DNA of 64,000 bases, from positions 1 to 64,000 of the forward strand of contig NZ_QHLI01000001.1 of the NCBI RefSeq assembly GCF_006864425.1, given 5' to 3'. Shown here in pieces: positions 39,837 through 48,193 of the stretch (positions within the stretch are counted from its first letter, which is position 1; every line of letters starts with the position of its first letter). The notes beneath the pieces are model-generated. The model was not told the DNA's origin and did not search any database. It worked only from the letters and a program-made list of their open reading frames with translations. This DNA is from Campylobacter troglodytis (GTDB taxonomy: Bacteria; Campylobacterota; Campylobacteria; Campylobacterales; Campylobacteraceae). A program made the position numbers and the translations under genes.

Positions 39837-40934
39837 TCACGCTGAAATGTCTACTTTCAAGGCATTTGTCGCTTGTTCTTTGATTTCAGCTATAAGGGCA
39901 TTTAGATCCTTTGTGAAACTTGCATTGTCAAGATTGTTGATGACAAGTTCCTCACTTACTTTAAGCGATATTGAAATGCTTTGAATGCCTTGAATTTCTT
40001 TTTCAAGGGACCTAAAATACTCATCTACACTAGCATAATTTTTGGCATTTAGGATCTTTTCATAGTCTATGTCAAGCTCTTTAACTGTCTCTTTGTTCTC
40101 TTTTGACATTCTTTCAAGTAATTCCTCTAAGCTTTTAATCATATCAGGTAGCCCCCTAGACTTACCCTCTATGTTTTTTTGCGTTAAAGCTATGATTTCT
40201 TCTTTGCTTTGAAGCTCGCCCAGAGTCAAATATCCATCCATATTTGCATCCGCTTTTAAAGTGGAGTTGAGCACCTTTTCTATGGTGTTGGGCAAAGTTG
40301 TGTCATAGTGTTTGTTATAGGCTAAGTAGGATGAAATGCCTTGCATATAAACAAAGCTAATATTAAAGCCTTTGCCTACAGCAAAATTACCCTCTGTGCT
40401 GTATCCTGTTAAAGTGTCTCCCTTTTCGCTGTCGTTTAAAAAGCCATTTTTATCGGTGTCTGCGCCCACATAGTTTCTTTTGTAAGCTATGTCACCAAAC
40501 CAGCCTGAGACAAAATTTTCAGCCTCGCCTTTAAGGGTGATTTGTCCGTTTTTGTCTTTGTCAAAATTTTGTGAGCCAAAATATGTTTTAAGCCTTTCTA
40601 AATTCTCAGTGCTAAGCCTTAAATTTATTCTGTTGCCACTTACCTTATCTTTGAATGAAACTTCATTTGCAAATTCATAGTGTTTTTCTAAATCAGAGCT
40701 TGTTTTTATCTCGCTTTGACTGTTTAAATTGAGATTTTTTTTGACTATATTTGAAAAACTTTCCAGCTTGTCTTGATTTAAATTTGAAAGGCTAGAATAT
40801 ACCGTTTTGCTTTGCATGCCGTTGAGATTAAATTTAGTGCCATTGAAGGTTAAATTTTTTCTAACAAGTCCAAAAGAAGAATGGCTAAAATACCTAGTAT
40901 CAGCCCCAACGCTAGTATCAAGATAGCTTGACAT
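39837..40934 (-). CDS. EF-hand protein downstream of a double-glycine precursor gene, 365 aa
   Basis: There is no signal peptide; the N-terminus is MSSYLDTSVGADTRYFSHSS. Three loops match the EF-hand calcium pattern: DKDKNGQITLKG (about 125-136), DTDKNGFLNDSE (159-170) and DANMDGYLTLGE (229-240). The C-terminal third is helical. The gene starts 12 bp after the double-glycine precursor gene. The same pairing, precursor then larger protein, recurs twice nearby as pseudogenes. Function is unknown. The lack of a Sec signal leaves cytoplasmic action or flagellar/non-Sec export open. It is the only intact member of the three. Confidence 0.75.
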   Translation of the reverse strand: MSSYLDTSVGADTRYFSHSSFGLVRKNLTFNGTKFNLNGMQSKTVYSSLSNLNQDKLESFSNIVKKNLNLNSQSEIKTSSDLEKHYEFANEVSFKDKVSGNRINLRLSTENLERLKTYFGSQNFDKDKNGQITLKGEAENFVSGWFGDIAYKRNYVGADTDKNGFLNDSEKGDTLTGYSTEGNFAVGKGFNISFVYMQGISSYLAYNKHYDTTLPNTIEKVLNSTLKADANMDGYLTLGELQSKEEIIALTQKNIEGKSRGLPDMIKSLEELLERMSKENKETVKELDIDYEKILNAKNYASVDEYFRSLEKEIQGIQSISISLKVSEELVINNLDNASFTKDLNALIAEIKEQATNALKVDISA

Positions 40935-40946
40935 CGCACTTAATCC

Positions 40947-41231
40947 TCAATAACAACCAGCATAAATAGGCTGTTTAAGCGTTTGCGGCCTCGTGCAAGC
41001 CTTATGTTTGTTGCGCTGAGGCATGAGATAGTGGGTATATACATACCAATTCACACTGCCTATCTTATAACCACCCACAACCTCAGACATTTCAGCTTCA
41101 CTCAGCTTTTTCACGCCCACAAAATTCTCGCTCAAAACCCCATTACTTATCTTTGTAAGCAGATCATCAGCCAAAGAAAAAGTAGAAATTAAAACACTCA
41201 AAAATGCTAACTTGAAAAGTGCTTTTGACAT
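40947..41231 (-). CDS. Double-glycine peptide precursor with Sec signal, 94 aa
   Basis: Residues 1-21 (MSKALFKLAFLSVLISTFSLA) look like a cleavable signal peptide. Residues 22-54 form a leader ending VKKLSEAEMSEVVGG, with the hydrophobic/acidic spacing and the GG at -2/-1 used by C39 peptidases. The predicted mature part is about 40 residues (YKIGSVNWYVYTHYLMPQRN onward, ending AGCY), basic and with two Cys. This looks like a bacteriocin- or signal-peptide precursor that crosses the inner membrane by Sec and is then trimmed in the periplasm. Two related precursors nearby are broken. An AGGAATTAAAAT stretch precedes the ATG. Confidence 0.75.
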   Translation of the reverse strand: MSKALFKLAFLSVLISTFSLADDLLTKISNGVLSENFVGVKKLSEAEMSEVVGGYKIGSVNWYVYTHYLMPQRNKHKACTRPQTLKQPIYAGCY

Positions 41232-41345
41232 ATTTTAATTCCTAAAATTTGAAATTTATTTATAAGACACAGTATATATCGACTTATTTACTTAACACTT
41301 TATATAAATGAAAGCTAATTTTTTGCAAATTACAATTTAATAAGA

Positions 41346-41673
41346 CTAAAATTTATTTTCTAAAAAATTTAAGTTTTCTTTTAAGAGAGAAAAAGCTTGA
41401 AAGCTAAAATTTCTTCCACAAACTAATCCCAAAGATAAAATCAGGAGAAGCAGAGCTACCACCAAAACTAGCACTAAAGCCGTGTTTGAGTTTATGCTGT
41501 AAGTAGAGCCAAGGCTCAAAGTAGGTATATAGCGAAGTTCAGAGTTTTGCTCTCCGTTTATTAGCTGTGGGCTTTGCAATCTTTGCTCTGCTCCTAGATC
41601 AAGAGTGATTTTTGGACTTAAAACTGTGAGCTAGATTATTTGGCTTTGATTTTTTGAAATTTATGCTTGAAAT
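41346..41673 (-). pseudogene. C-terminal part of an interrupted outer-membrane beta-barrel gene
   Basis: One frame reads VLSPKITLDLGAEQRLQSPQ through ELRYIPTLSLGSTYSINSN. After a frameshift near 41480 the adjacent frame reads HKLKHGFSASFGGSSASPDF and ends ISLWKKF-stop, the terminal Phe typical of outer-membrane barrels. The N-terminal part lies at 42851-43520. A toxin-antitoxin module and about 0.6 kb of other sequence sit between. Confidence 0.65.
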
Positions 41674-41678
41674 CTCGC

Positions 41679-41975
41679 TCATTTGTAGGTGTCCTCGTCC
41701 TTTTTGCCTATGTATATAATTTGCAAAACATATACAACGCCCTTTTCTACTTCGGCGATTATGCGATGATTGCCTAACCGCCATCGATAGCGATTTTTAA
41801 AATTCACTAGCTTTTTGCAGTTTGGCATTTTTAAAGGCTCTTTGGTGTTTATCAAATCCTCAAAAATAAAGTCAGCGATTTTGAAATAATCGTCTGGATC
41901 TTTTTTTTTCAGCTTTTCTAGCGTTTTGTATGGAGTGTGTTTAAAGTTAATTTCATTCATCATCATACTTCGCAT
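41679..41975 (-). CDS. RelE/ParE-family toxin
   Basis: This is a small basic protein of RelE/ParE fold length (about 93-98 aa). KMPNCKKLVNFKNRYRWRLG followed by NHRIIAEVEKGVVYVLQIIYIGKK matches the central and C-terminal beta strands of the family, with the basic residues used for mRNA cleavage or gyrase binding. Several ATGs (41975-41960) are possible. The gene overlaps the antitoxin by up to 23 bp. It lies inside an outer-membrane protein gene. Confidence 0.82.
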   Translation of the reverse strand: MRSMMMNEINFKHTPYKTLEKLKKKDPDDYFKIADFIFEDLINTKEPLKMPNCKKLVNFKNRYRWRLGNHRIIAEVEKGVVYVLQIIYIGKKDEDTYK

Positions 41976-42270
41976 TCATTTCAGCTGTTTTAATACCTCT
42001 AATTTTAGCTATTTTCTCTGGCGACAAAGTCTTTTTAAAGCTCTCATATTCCCCCCTTACCTTTTTAATCGGAACGAAGTCGCTTTTCAAATTCTTTGCC
42101 ATTTCACTAATTTTTGATTGCAAGAAACTTGTAAGCTCTTGTGATTGTGCGATTTTCGTTTGAAAATTTTGCACGAGCTTATTAGCTTTCTTATTCTCGT
42201 TCTCGAGCGATATGATTAATTGCCTTAATGTCATATCCTCGTACTTGCTGTAATCAATTTTAGAAGTCAT
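41953..42270 (-). CDS. Antitoxin partner of the RelE-like toxin, 105 aa
   Basis: This is a helical, charged protein (MTSKIDYSKYEDMTLRQLII then a long coiled stretch LVQNFQTKIAQSQELTSFL). The C-terminal part (KKTLSPEKIAKIRGIKTAEM) looks like the toxin-wrapping tail. It overlaps the toxin gene. Just upstream of the ATG, on the coding strand, A8 is followed by G11 and AAAGTAGCA, so the G-run occupies the ribosome-binding region and its length could tune translation of the pair. Confidence 0.72.
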   Translation of the reverse strand: MTSKIDYSKYEDMTLRQLIISLENENKKANKLVQNFQTKIAQSQELTSFLQSKISEMAKNLKSDFVPIKKVRGEYESFKKTLSPEKIAKIRGIKTAEMNAKYDDE

Positions 42271-42279
42271 TGCTACTTT

Positions 42280-42298
42280 CCCCCCCCCCCTTTTTTTT
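42280..42298 (-). repeat. C11T8 tract (A8G11 on the coding strand) before the antitoxin gene
   Basis: C11 at 42280-42290 is followed by T8 at 42291-42298. The G11 end is 9 bases from the antitoxin ATG. Related tracts are C7T8 at 42497-42511 and A8G7 (inverted) at 42815-42829. Confidence 0.85.
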
Positions 42299-42299
42299 A

Positions 42300-42850
42300 A
42301 TTTTTTGCTATATGAGCTTGCGAATTATAGCACAAAATTAACAAAAGCAAATTATCAAACTTTGAGCTTGCGAAATGTTTGGATAATTTGCCCTGCGTGG
42401 CTTTTCAAAAATCTCACAAGCTCGATTTTTGCTTTTAATGCTATAGCAAATTAAGCGAAGCTTGTCAAGTGTAGCTTCTTTTAAAATTCAAATTTACCCC
42501 CCCTTTTTTTTATAATAAAACTTACTTTTCGGCGTGTGGACATTGTCTATAAGCGTGGTAGAATAGGGCTTTCACCTCGTCCCACATTTTCCGACAAATT
42601 CAATACAAATTTTTCTTCTTTTACAAATTCAGCGAGGCACTTTTTTTTGAAAAATTTTCTATTTTTCGTTTTTTTCGCTGTAAGATAGGAAAACACGGAC
42701 TTAGTCCGCTTTTTTACTAATTAAATGCCTATTTTATAGATATTTAATTAGTATAATGCTACGAATTACATTGATTTATCGGCACACTGCGTGTGCTTGT
42801 TGTAGGCTACTCCTAAAAAAAAGGGGGGGAAAGTAATTTAAGTTCCCTTT
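42300..42850. other. Non-coding insertion segment upstream of the toxin-antitoxin module
   Basis: No ORF is supported. It contains C7T8 at 42497-42511, its inverse A8G7 at 42815-42829, a short hairpin CGGACTTAGTCCG followed by CTTTTTT near 42699-42720 that resembles a terminator, and an inverted repeat CTAATTAAAT/ATTTAATTAG (about 42717-42754) followed by AGTATAAT, which may be an operator-promoter. With the module it forms a foreign block inside the outer-membrane protein gene. Confidence 0.5.
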
Positions 42851-43520
42851 TTACCTTGATTTGATTATTAGTTTTTTGCTATTGTGTGAATTTAACTTTA
42901 TGGATAAATCCCCACCCACATAAAAGCTGTTGCCATAGCGGATCTTCATAAATTCAAACCTCCTATCAAGATTATACGAAAAGCCCATATAAATACACCA
43001 CAGGGTCGCTATATCCGCGTAGGCTTATTTGAGACGAGTAGGAATTAACATAAAAAGTTTTTAGCTCGTCTATGATTTTTTCTCGTGAAATTATAGAAGT
43101 TTGCAAAGAAAGCTGTGGCACAAAATCTAAAAATGAACTTCCAGTATAAATAAAGCCTAGCCATAAAGAATTAAAGCTTGTATCATATTCGTGGCTGTAA
43201 GCATTTGTAGTGAAATTTGTAAATTCTTTGCGTGCAAACGAACCACCGAAGGCCACGAGCAGATCAAGCCTTGAAGTGAGAGTGTAGATGAGCGTTTGAT
43301 TAAGCGAGAGTTGCTTTGTGTCATTCCATATAGTTGGGTCGCCACTAATGCTAATGTTGGGGTAAAGATTGTATGAATTTGCATTGCCAGTGCTTAAAAG
43401 GGAAAGATTTGTGATACTTCTTAAGCCTACTTGCTTTTTGAAAAGTGAATCTACTGTTATGGCATCAGAGGCAAAAAGCTGAATATATAAAGCAAAGATT
43501 AGCCATAAAGGCTTTTTCAC
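42851..43520 (-). pseudogene. N-terminal part of an outer-membrane beta-barrel protein gene
   Basis: The GTG start at 43520 gives a signal peptide (MKKPLWLIFALYIQLFAS). Alternating beta-strand sequence follows (LSLNQTLIYTLTSRLDLLVA, FNSLWLGFIYTGSSFLDFVP). The first frame stops at 42972, but the next frame continues MGFSYNLDRRFEFMKIRYGN and FYVGGDLSIKLNS to 42851, so a frameshift is present. The rest of the barrel is at 41346-41673. In the ancestral operon it lay between precursor/EF-hand pair 2 and pair 1, and it may have been the export or anchoring partner. Confidence 0.65.
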
Positions 43521-43522
43521 AT

Positions 43523-44498
43523 TTAAGCCTTTATATCAAGCTTAGTTTGTCGTTTCATAGCCTTTTTTGCCATCTCTTTGTTAAATTTAGCGATTTATTC
43601 AAGCATCATTTGTATAGGATCCTTGTAATTTGCCAAAAAATCATCATAGTTTTTTCGATCTGTTCCAAATGATCTTTCTACCATTTCACCAAATTGTTTA
43701 TTAACAAGAGCTAAGTTTTCACGCATTTAGCTTAAAGTTCTATCATGTCCTTTACCCCAAGATCTTGTTTCACCTTCTGTTAAATATATATTTGCATTTA
43801 AGACAGCAATTAACAAACCTCCCTTTGTGATGGAACCGTCGCTTTGAGTGTATTTATCAGCTGTGGTGTCCCAGTGCATTCCAGCAGGCTCTGTTGATTC
43901 TTTGCCTGCGTTGTGATTATTAAAAATATCAATTGCACTCTTATCTCAAAAAACATTAAAAAATAAACTATTTAACCCCTCTCTATTTTTTTCTGCTTGT
44001 GCATTATCATATCTTTGTGCCACACTGTGTAACTCGCCACTTGTATTGTAAATTTGTAAAATTTCAAAGCTTTGCTTATTATACTCATAACCTTGTGGAA
44101 AGCTTGCTATTTCTTCCTTACTAAAACTATTCTTAGAATTTAAAACCTACAACCTGAGAAAGGATGGCATAGGCATTGCCTACGCTTTTGGCTATGTCTA
44201 TACTGTCAAAGGTTCTAAAAAAATTATTTTGATTTGCTCCCATTTTAGCAAAGCTTTGCATGGTGCTTGAATGTATCTTGTAGTCATTTGGGATGCCTGC
44301 TATTTTGTTAAATTCCTCCGTGAAATAACCATCCTTGTCTATTTTATAGCCTAGAACCTCAGTGCTTGAATTTTTAGAGCTTATTTGGCTTGAAAGCTTG
44401 GAATTTAAAGTTGATGAGCTTTTATCCTCGCTGTTTCTTACATTGATCTTGATGTTTGAGAAAAAGTTGTTATAATTTGTGCTATTAAAATTTATCAT
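43523..44498 (-). pseudogene. Broken paralogue of the precursor-linked larger protein (pair 2)
   Basis: The N-terminus MINFNSTNYNNFFSNIKINV is intact for 121 aa and is then frameshifted after SQVVG. The next frame continues VLNSKNSFSKEEIASFPQGY, then DTTADKYTQSDGSITKGGLL and EMVERSFGTD, interrupted by in-frame TGA, TAA and TAA, to a final stop at 43523. The same order of motifs occurs in the copy at 46797-47734, so about 300 codons belong to one ancestral protein. A single EF-hand-like loop (DKYTQSDGSI) remains. Confidence 0.75.
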
Positions 44499-44524
44499 AG
44501 AGTTTCCTTAATTAATTTACTAAG

Positions 44525-45123
44525 CTAAAAGCCATTAATTAAGATCATATTTAGCCTATTTTCATAAGCTTTTTTGACTTCTTGCATTATCCTAGCATTC
44601 ATATTGACATTATTAATTCTATATATTTTATTTTGATAGCTTCCTACAACAACAGCCTTTGTGCCAAATTTATACTGTGGCAACCCAAAAAGCCCCCTAG
44701 TTGTAGTTTTGGAAGCTGTTACGGCTATATATCTATTATTTAAGGGATTTGCGATAGAATAATTTTTTGATATGCATTTTGTGCGTGATAGTAGCCAACA
44801 TTACCCCTGCATTCACCAACAACACCCAAGCCACAACTTGTTCTATTAGCTATTTCATACGAGCTAAAGCCAACTATAACACCAATTTCAGCATATTTCA
44901 CAAGATTAGCATTGATATTTTCAAATATTATATAGCCTCTATCTCCACCATATACATAATATCCACCCACAACCTAACTAGCTTCTTCTTGTGTCAACAC
45001 TTTAACCCCAGCAGACTTATCACTCAATGCACCATTTGTAAGTCTTGCAAGTATATCATCAGCCAAAGAAAAAGTAGAAATGAAAACACTCAAAAATATA
45101 GCTTTAAAAAATGTTTTACACAT
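44525..45123 (-). pseudogene. Double-glycine precursor 2 with amber codon in the leader
   Basis: The frame reads MCKTFFKAIFLSVFISTFSL, then ADDILARLTNGALSDKSAGV and KVLTQEEAS, then TAG, then VVGGYYVYGGDRGY. The paralogue has Gln (CAA) at the corresponding codon (AKQVVGG). After KIILSQIP a frameshift leads into NPLNNRYIAVTAS and IMQEVKKAYENRLNMIL up to 44527. The intact ancestor was therefore about 195 aa with a mature domain of about 140 residues, far longer than precursor 1. Confidence 0.75.
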
Positions 45124-45279
45124 TTTTACATCCTTAAATTTGAAATCTGTTTACAACTATAACACATTTTTAAAAATTCATATAAATTTTACTTAAAATA
45201 TTTGATAAAATTTCGCAAATTTTATCTATAAAACAAGAATTTTTTAAGGTCTATAACATTTTAAAATTTAGGTATCTTT

Positions 45280-45876
45280 ATGAAAAATATTTTTTTGCTC
45301 TTTTTGCCCTTATTTTTAAGTGCTGAATTTGCGGTAAAATCATACCAAGAACTTAGAAATAAAGAACTTATTAAACAAAATTATGAGCAATCTTGCGGCA
45401 CAGCAAGCCTTGCCACGCTTTTAAATATGATAGATGTGCAAAAATTTAGCGAGCTTGAAATCTTGCAAATGATGAGCGAAAAAGAGCTACGCACTGATAT
45501 GGTAAGCTTTGCTGACTTAATAGCCGTGTTTGATAAGCTAGGTTACGAAGGCAGTGCATATCAAATCACGCGTCAAAGCCTTGACAAACTACTTGACATA
45601 CCTTTGTTGGTAAAGATAGAGGATGATCCACGTTTTCCGCATTTTGTCATCATCATCAACAGCAAAGGAAACTTCTTGCAAGTGTTTGATCCAAGTTTTG
45701 GTAGATACCTAAGCTTAAAACGACAATTTTTCAGCATATGGGACAAGCACAAAGAAGGCGGTTTTGCACTCATCGTTTTGCCTAAAAATGAACTGCAAAA
45801 AAACGCTTTGCAAATACCTAAAAAACAAATGCCTAGTAGCTTGCATTTTGAATTTACGCCGTTTAGCTTATTTTAA
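45280..45876 (+). CDS. Exported C39-family cysteine peptidase, stand-alone, 198 aa
   Basis: C39 peptidases cut after double-glycine leaders and are usually fused to ABC exporters. Here the domain stands alone behind a signal peptide (MKNIFLLFLPLFLSAEF). The oxyanion Gln and catalytic Cys are in NYEQSCGTASLATLL (about 34-48), the His in PRFPHFVIIIN (about 123), and the Asp in VFDPSFGRYLS (about 139). It is divergent from double-glycine precursor 2 and next to precursor 3, so it most likely processes these in the periplasm. It is intact, unlike the second copy. Confidence 0.85.
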   Translation: MKNIFLLFLPLFLSAEFAVKSYQELRNKELIKQNYEQSCGTASLATLLNMIDVQKFSELEILQMMSEKELRTDMVSFADLIAVFDKLGYEGSAYQITRQSLDKLLDIPLLVKIEDDPRFPHFVIIINSKGNFLQVFDPSFGRYLSLKRQFFSIWDKHKEGGFALIVLPKNELQKNALQIPKKQMPSSLHFEFTPFSLF

Positions 45877-46118
45877 GGTAAGTTTGCCTTACTCACAGTG
45901 ACAAAACGGCCAAACATTTTAAAAGATCAAAAGCCACTCAAAAGCAAGACATAGATATAAGTTCGAGATGATTTTTGCTTGATTTTAGCACCAAAATGTT
46001 TGAAAATTACAAGATAAAACCATAAAAAATTCACATAAAATTTCAAATTTTAGACAAATTTTATTTTAACATTTTAAAATTTTATGATATAACTGCGAAG
46101 TGATTTCAAAATTTCAAA

Positions 46119-46730
46119 ATGGCAAAACTACTTAACAAAATTCTAAACCTTGTACTTACAAGTACGCCAATTTCTACTCTTTCTTTGGCTGATGATCTAC
46201 TTGCAAGACTTACAAATGGTACATTGAGTGATACTTCAATCGGCGTTAAAAAACTTACAAACGATGAAGCAAAGCAAGTTGTGGGTGGTTACAAAGCGTA
46301 TTTTGTGGAGTTGAGAAACACTTCTCTTGGAATGCTTCCATGATGAAAATAGGTACAATAGCTCTTTTAAGTGATAATGAGCTATTATATAAAAGGGTTT
46401 GTAATTTGAGAGTTACTACCAACTAAAAATGCCTACGGACAAACAACTGCTACTTATTCAATAAGCGTATGTTATAATGAGTTGGTTTTTGTGGCTGATC
46501 ATGCGAAAAATCAATTTGTGGCATTTAGTGTAACGCAAACTTATAGCACAGCAAATCCTTATCGTCCTACCATTACGCACACAGTAACGAATATGATATT
46601 GGGAGCAACAAATTTAAACACCGTTTATAAAATTCGCTCAAATACCTTCTATAACAAAATAGTCAATGAGATGCGTTCTGCGTATGAAAAAACCATAAAA
46701 AATTATCTCGCTACTAAACTGATGAGATAA
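46119..46730 (+). pseudogene. Double-glycine precursor 3, frameshifted
   Basis: MAKLLNKILNLVLTSTPIST and LSLADDLLARLTNGTLSDTS lead into VKKLTNDEAKQVVGGYKAYF, after which the frame closes at 46343. The mature-domain remnant continues in other frames to VYKIRSNTFYNKIVNEMRSA and YLATKLMR-stop at 46730, matching precursor 2. The leader is nearly identical to that of precursor 2. A GATATAA -10-like box lies near 46085. Confidence 0.7.
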
Positions 46731-46796
46731 AAAGTAGGTTTCCCCCTTGACTCTTTGGTTAAGGGATAAAAAAATTATTTTCAAGGATAGGAAAAT

Positions 46797-47734
46797 ATGA
46801 TAAATTTCAACACAAACTCATTTAACCCACTTGCAAATTTAAAAGTAAGCGTAAGAAATACAGAAAATAAAAGCATAAATTCCAACCAAAACACCAATTC
46901 AAATCAAAATTCAAACAATATTCTAGGCTACGAAGTAAGTAAAGATTGGCTATTTTACAAGCGAATTTAACGAAGCAGTGGGAATTCCAAGCGATTATAA
47001 AATCCATTCAAGCACTATGCAAAGTTTAGTCAATGCAAATACAAGTGGCTTTACAAGGACTTTTAATAGCGTAGATATAGCCAAAAGCGTGGGTAATGCT
47101 TACAAAATACCCTCTCAAGTCGTGGGATATAATGTTTTAAATTCAAACTATAGCTTTACAAAAGATGAAATCTCGCAGTTTTCGCAAGGCTATGAATTTA
47201 ACTACCAAAGCCTTAAGGTAAATAAAATTTACAACACAAAAAGTAAGCTAATCACAGCCATAGAGGGTTTTGACTATGAAAGTGCCTTTAAAAATAGACA
47301 GGGCATAAGCACAGTATTTCAATCAAACACAAACATTTTTAACAACTTGACTGGTGGCGAAGAAAGCGGAGTGCATTGAGCGATAACAGCGGACAAATAC
47401 ACCAACAAAGACGGCTCTATCTCAAAGGGTGGGCTTTTAATCGGTGTTTTGAATGGAATTTATACTTGGTGGAGGGCGAAACGACAAATTTTGGCAAGCT
47501 GACAGACTTTGACAAAAGCCTAAATTACCAAGAGATGATGCAATATGGGAAAAAATTTGCCAAAGAATTTGCAGCCCTTGAAATCGATGAGGCGTCTTTT
47601 GGGTTAAGTGGCTTTTTTGGAAACGATGAGGAATATAAAGACCCCACACAAATGATACTTGAAGAAATCGCTAAATTGAATGAAAAAAATGGCTAAAAAA
47701 GCGATAAAAAGCAACTTGAAAGTGTTGATATAAA
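46797..47734 (+). pseudogene. Broken paralogue of the precursor-linked larger protein (pair 3)
   Basis: It starts MINFNTNSFNPLANLKVSVR after AAGGATAGG and continues to ILGYEVSKD. An extra T then shifts the frame. The correct frame resumes GYFTSEFNEAVGIPSDYKIH and runs to ESGVH, where a second shift occurs. ADKYTNKDGSISKGGLLIGV (EF-hand-like) and YQEMMQYGKKFAKEFAALEI follow. The gene is broken at three points at least. It is collinear with the copy at 43523-44498. Confidence 0.75.
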
Positions 47735-48193
47735 AGCGTGAGCTTGTTTGTTTAATGGGCTTTTATCGCCAAAAAATTTTAAGCCAAAATTGTAAAAAAT
47801 TTACAAAAAAAAATTTATAAAAAAGTCTAAATTTATGAAAAATCTTTTTTTGCTCTTTTTGCCCTTATTTTTAAGTGCTGAATTTGCGGTAAAATCCTAC
47901 CAAGAGCTTAAAAATAAAGATCTTGTTAAACAAAATTATGAGCAATCTTGCGGTGCAGCAAGTCTTGCAACTCTTTTAAATATGATAGATGTGCAAAAAT
48001 TTAGCGAGCTTGAAATCTTGCAAATGATGAGTGAAAAAAAACTACGCACTGATATGGTAAGCTTTGCTGACTTAATAGCTATGCTTGGGGCTATAAAAGT
48101 ATAAAATGGATAAGTTTAAATTTGCTTTTAAAACTGCTTTGTTAAGATAGAAGATAAGCCTCGTTTTTACACTTTGTGGTGGTGATAAATCTA

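Noticed and set aside
42300-42850. tRNA-like or riboswitch-like RNA
   Set aside because: No cloverleaf or known riboswitch core could be traced; only a short terminator-like hairpin and an AT inverted repeat are present.
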